Assembly: GCA_963717195.1 (NCBI GenBank)
Contig: CAVQVR010000012.1
Span: 310,001 to 374,000, forward strand
From: JACDAE01 sp963717195
GTDB taxonomy: Bacteria > Chloroflexota > Ktedonobacteria > Ktedonobacterales > Ktedonobacteraceae
Direction of reading: 5' to 3'
DNA: 64,000 bases
How positions within the stretch are numbered: position 1 is the first letter of the stretch; the number at the start of each line of letters is the position of its first letter. Under the pieces are notes generated by a model. That model searched no databases and was not told the DNA's origin. It saw only the letters and a list, made by a program, of their open reading frames with translations. The translations under genes and the position numbers were made by a program. Below, piece by piece: positions 62,556-64,000 of the stretch.

Positions 62556-62654
62556 GGCCCGCTGCGCGGCCCCTTTTGGGTTTTTATTGTGTTTTTCGGA
62601 CTCAGCCCGAAAAACACAATAAAAACCTTTTGCGAGCGCCGTAGGCGCGAGGAG
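62556..62654. repeat. Composite palindromic element (copy 2)
   Basis: GGCCCGCTGCGCGGCC (small hairpin), then a 21-bp perfect inverted repeat (62579-62599 with 62607-62627, loop ACTCAGC), then TTTTGCGAGCGCCGTAGGCG and CGAGGAG with the small palindrome GCGCCGTAGGCGC (62636-62648). Compare copy 1 at 52807-52921: TTGCGAAGCGCCGGAGGCGC and TGAGGAG. The central arms differ completely. Confidence 0.65.
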
Positions 62655-62780
62655 AGCGGATAATTCAAATGTCCCCAGGCGTAAATTCCCACGTAACTCA
62701 TGGTACTCCCATCTTGCTGTCTCCCACGCTTAATGGAGCGCTACTGAGAAAGAGAGTTTAGAAAATTTCGGAAAAAGCGC

Positions 62781-62809
62781 TTGACAGGAAAGAACTTTAT
62801 GATTATAAT
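62781..62809 (+). promoter_or_regulatory. Consensus sigma-70 promoter of tRNA-Thr
   Basis: TTGACA (62781-62786) and TATAAT (62804-62809) with a 17-base spacer, 66 bases upstream of the tRNA. Confidence 0.85.
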
Positions 62810-62874
62810 CTGCTGTGTCTGAAAGATACTCGGAAGTCGTATAAGCGCTTTCCAGGATTGTTCTCATAACATTA

Positions 62875-62946
62875 GCCGGTGTAGCTCAGGGGTAGAGCAG
62901 CGCATTCGTAATGCGCGGGTCGCGGGTTCGAATCCCATCACCGGCT
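62875..62946 (+). tRNA. tRNA-Thr (anticodon CGT)
   Basis: A 72-base cloverleaf. Acceptor stem GCCGGTG/CACCGGC, D arm GCTC-AGGGGTA-GAGC, anticodon arm GCGCA-TTCGTAA-TGCGC with CGT at positions 34-36 (reads ACG, Thr), T arm GCGGG-TTCGAAT-CCCAT. The T stem has a C-A mismatch and a G-U pair at its base. The discriminator base is T. CCA is not encoded. Confidence 0.9.
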
Positions 62947-63106
62947 CTTTCTATAGGCCTTCAAGTATTACCAGAAAACCTCTCGTTAAGTGTTGAGCCG
63001 AAAGCAAGTCTTTCGGCTCAACATCTGGTTCGATGCGTTTGTATCCCCTTTGTTTCCCTAAAGAGAAGAGTACCTCTCCCTCCTCAAAAGGTTGCTTGAA
63101 GATGCA

Positions 63107-64000
63107 CTAGCAATAATGTTCCACAAGTGTCATCGTGTTGTTCCCGCTATCGTATCCTCCTACGGCCCAGATGTTATGGGGTGAGAGAGCCACAACCCCA
63201 CCCAGGATGTTGTTTCCTCCTATACCCGGACTTGGGCTACTGATGATTTTCCAGGTTTTACCATCTGCGGCATTTTCAATCAAGGTCTGATCGTTTCCAC
63301 TCGTCGCATCCACATAGTGGCCCACTGCCCAGACATCGGTCGGAGTAGCGGCTGCCACTCCTAAGAGTTGATTGTCAAGTGTTCCCACATGAGGAAGCGT
63401 GAGTGCATTCCACTGGCCGTTATTTTCCTGCTCGCTGAAAGGTTTTGTCGGAGCATTCACTCCCCCGATTTGACCTGCAGCCCACACACGTCCGGCTTTT
63501 GCCGTGACCCCAAAGAGAGCGCTTGAGGTGGAGGTTGCCGGATGAGAGACGACGCGCCAGGAACTGCCATCCCAGTGCTCGACCAGGGATTGATCAGCGG
63601 GACCGCTGTCAAGATATTGTCCCACCGCCCAGATGTCGGTTGCGGAAACAGCATTCACTCCATAGAGCAGATTATTCGATGTCCCGGGATTGGGGCTGGA
63701 AACAGTTTGCCACTTTGTACCATTCCAGTGCTCAATCAGCGTCTGGAATTGACCTGCTGACTGGGCAAATCCTACGGCCCAGACGTCATTTGCCGAGACA
63801 GCCGTAACACTATTCAACAGGTTGTATGTGTTCCCCTGATTGGGGCTGGAAACGATGTTCCAGGACAGGCCATTCCAGTGCTCGATCAGCGTTTTAGCAA
63901 GGTGATCTGCGCCAATAGCATATCCTACGGCCCAGGCTTTATTCGCCGAGACAGCCGCGACTCCAAGCAATGTATTGCCAAACTGTCCGACGTTTGGGCT
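63107..64000 (-). CDS. Secreted-type beta-propeller repeat protein, C-terminal part (partial)
   Basis: The gene runs off the right edge; its start lies outside. Visible are about six repeats of roughly 50 residues: VSANDVWAVGFAQSAGQFQT, LIEHWNGTKWQTVSSPNPGT, NNLLYGVNAVS. These WAVG/EHWNG/SSPNPG units are a Kelch-like propeller common in extracellular proteins of this lineage. The last unit ends in MTLVEHYC. No catalytic residues are seen. Confidence 0.8.
   Translation of the reverse strand, partial: SPNVGQFGNTLLGVAAVSANKAWAVGYAIGADHLAKTLIEHWNGLSWNIVSSPNQGNTYNLLNSVTAVSANDVWAVGFAQSAGQFQTLIEHWNGTKWQTVSSPNPGTSNNLLYGVNAVSATDIWAVGQYLDSGPADQSLVEHWDGSSWRVVSHPATSTSSALFGVTAKAGRVWAAGQIGGVNAPTKPFSEQENNGQWNALTLPHVGTLDNQLLGVAAATPTDVWAVGHYVDATSGNDQTLIENAADGKTWKIISSPSPGIGGNNILGGVVALSPHNIWAVGGYDSGNNTMTLVEHYC

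Overview
The window looks like chromosomal DNA from a soil-type Chloroflexota, most likely the class Ktedonobacteria. This rests on gene content rather than a marker gene: a kinase-WD40 fusion, secreted multi-repeat beta-propellers with Pro/Thr linkers and a CBM2, a GH54-ricin glycosidase, two DUF2277 copies, a SWIM-associated gene pair, PadR/HAAS-controlled ABC exporters and many decayed insertion sequences. There is no rRNA and no CRISPR array. One tRNA gene, tRNA-Thr(CGT), is present.

Layout. 0-7 kb: the end of an IS3 element has cut into a small locus that carries a frameshifted CYTH gene, a CPCC cysteine-rich protein, a SWIM-associated gene split by a stop codon with its conserved partner, a secreted CHAP hydrolase, and a dapB-like remnant convergent with an APH-family kinase. 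7-17.7 kb: a membrane protein, a DUF1963 protein, a McrB-type GTPase with a truncated McrC-like gene in front of it, a WD40 remnant, a lone ParB-like regulator with operator-like palindromes, a small DNA-binding protein, and several broken genes. 17.7-27.2 kb: two copies of a cysteine-rich, nucleotidyltransferase-like protein bracket a methyltransferase, a 2-hydroxyacid dehydrogenase, a D-threonine aldolase-like enzyme, a DUF2277 gene and a graveyard of IS3, integrase, primase and IS1-like fragments. 27.2-35 kb: a fused pabB-pabC gene, a PadR/HAAS-pentapeptide/ABC operon with a textbook promoter, a VOC gene framed by inverted repeats, a UspA remnant and an arabinofuranosidase. 35.7-38 kb: an ISL3 element lies next to another transposase fragment. 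38-48 kb: the pseudokinase-WD40 protein, relics of the aldolase/dehydrogenase locus, an alpha/beta hydrolase, an AzlCD pair, the second DUF2277 gene and a heterodimeric ABC exporter. 48-64 kb: secreted propeller proteins, a sortase, archaeal-type fructose-bisphosphate aldolase, a MASE4 histidine kinase, a hydroxyproline-type oxidase/epimerase pair, a pyrE-like gene behind a structured leader, an FMN reductase, the tRNA, and a propeller protein running off the right edge.

Two themes stand out. First, gene decay is heavy: at least ten genes carry an in-frame stop or a one-base frameshift while still reading as recognisable proteins in the joined frames (CYTH, SWIM-associated, dapB-like, WD40, GNAT, integrase, UspA, ISL3 transposase, CBM2, NHL). 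Sequencing error could explain some of these, but not the truncated copies. Second, several gene ends carry unusually long, perfect inverted repeats with 16-34 bp arms, and two of them sit inside a shared composite palindromic element.

I did not find one clear new defence or biosynthetic system. The best candidates for new biology are the composite palindrome family, the structured leader of the pyrE-like gene, the duplicated Cys-rich pseudo-nucleotidyltransferase, the pseudokinase-14xWD40 protein, and the ParB-like/HTH pair with its palindrome and repeat boxes. All functional calls come from motifs read by eye; no database search was run.
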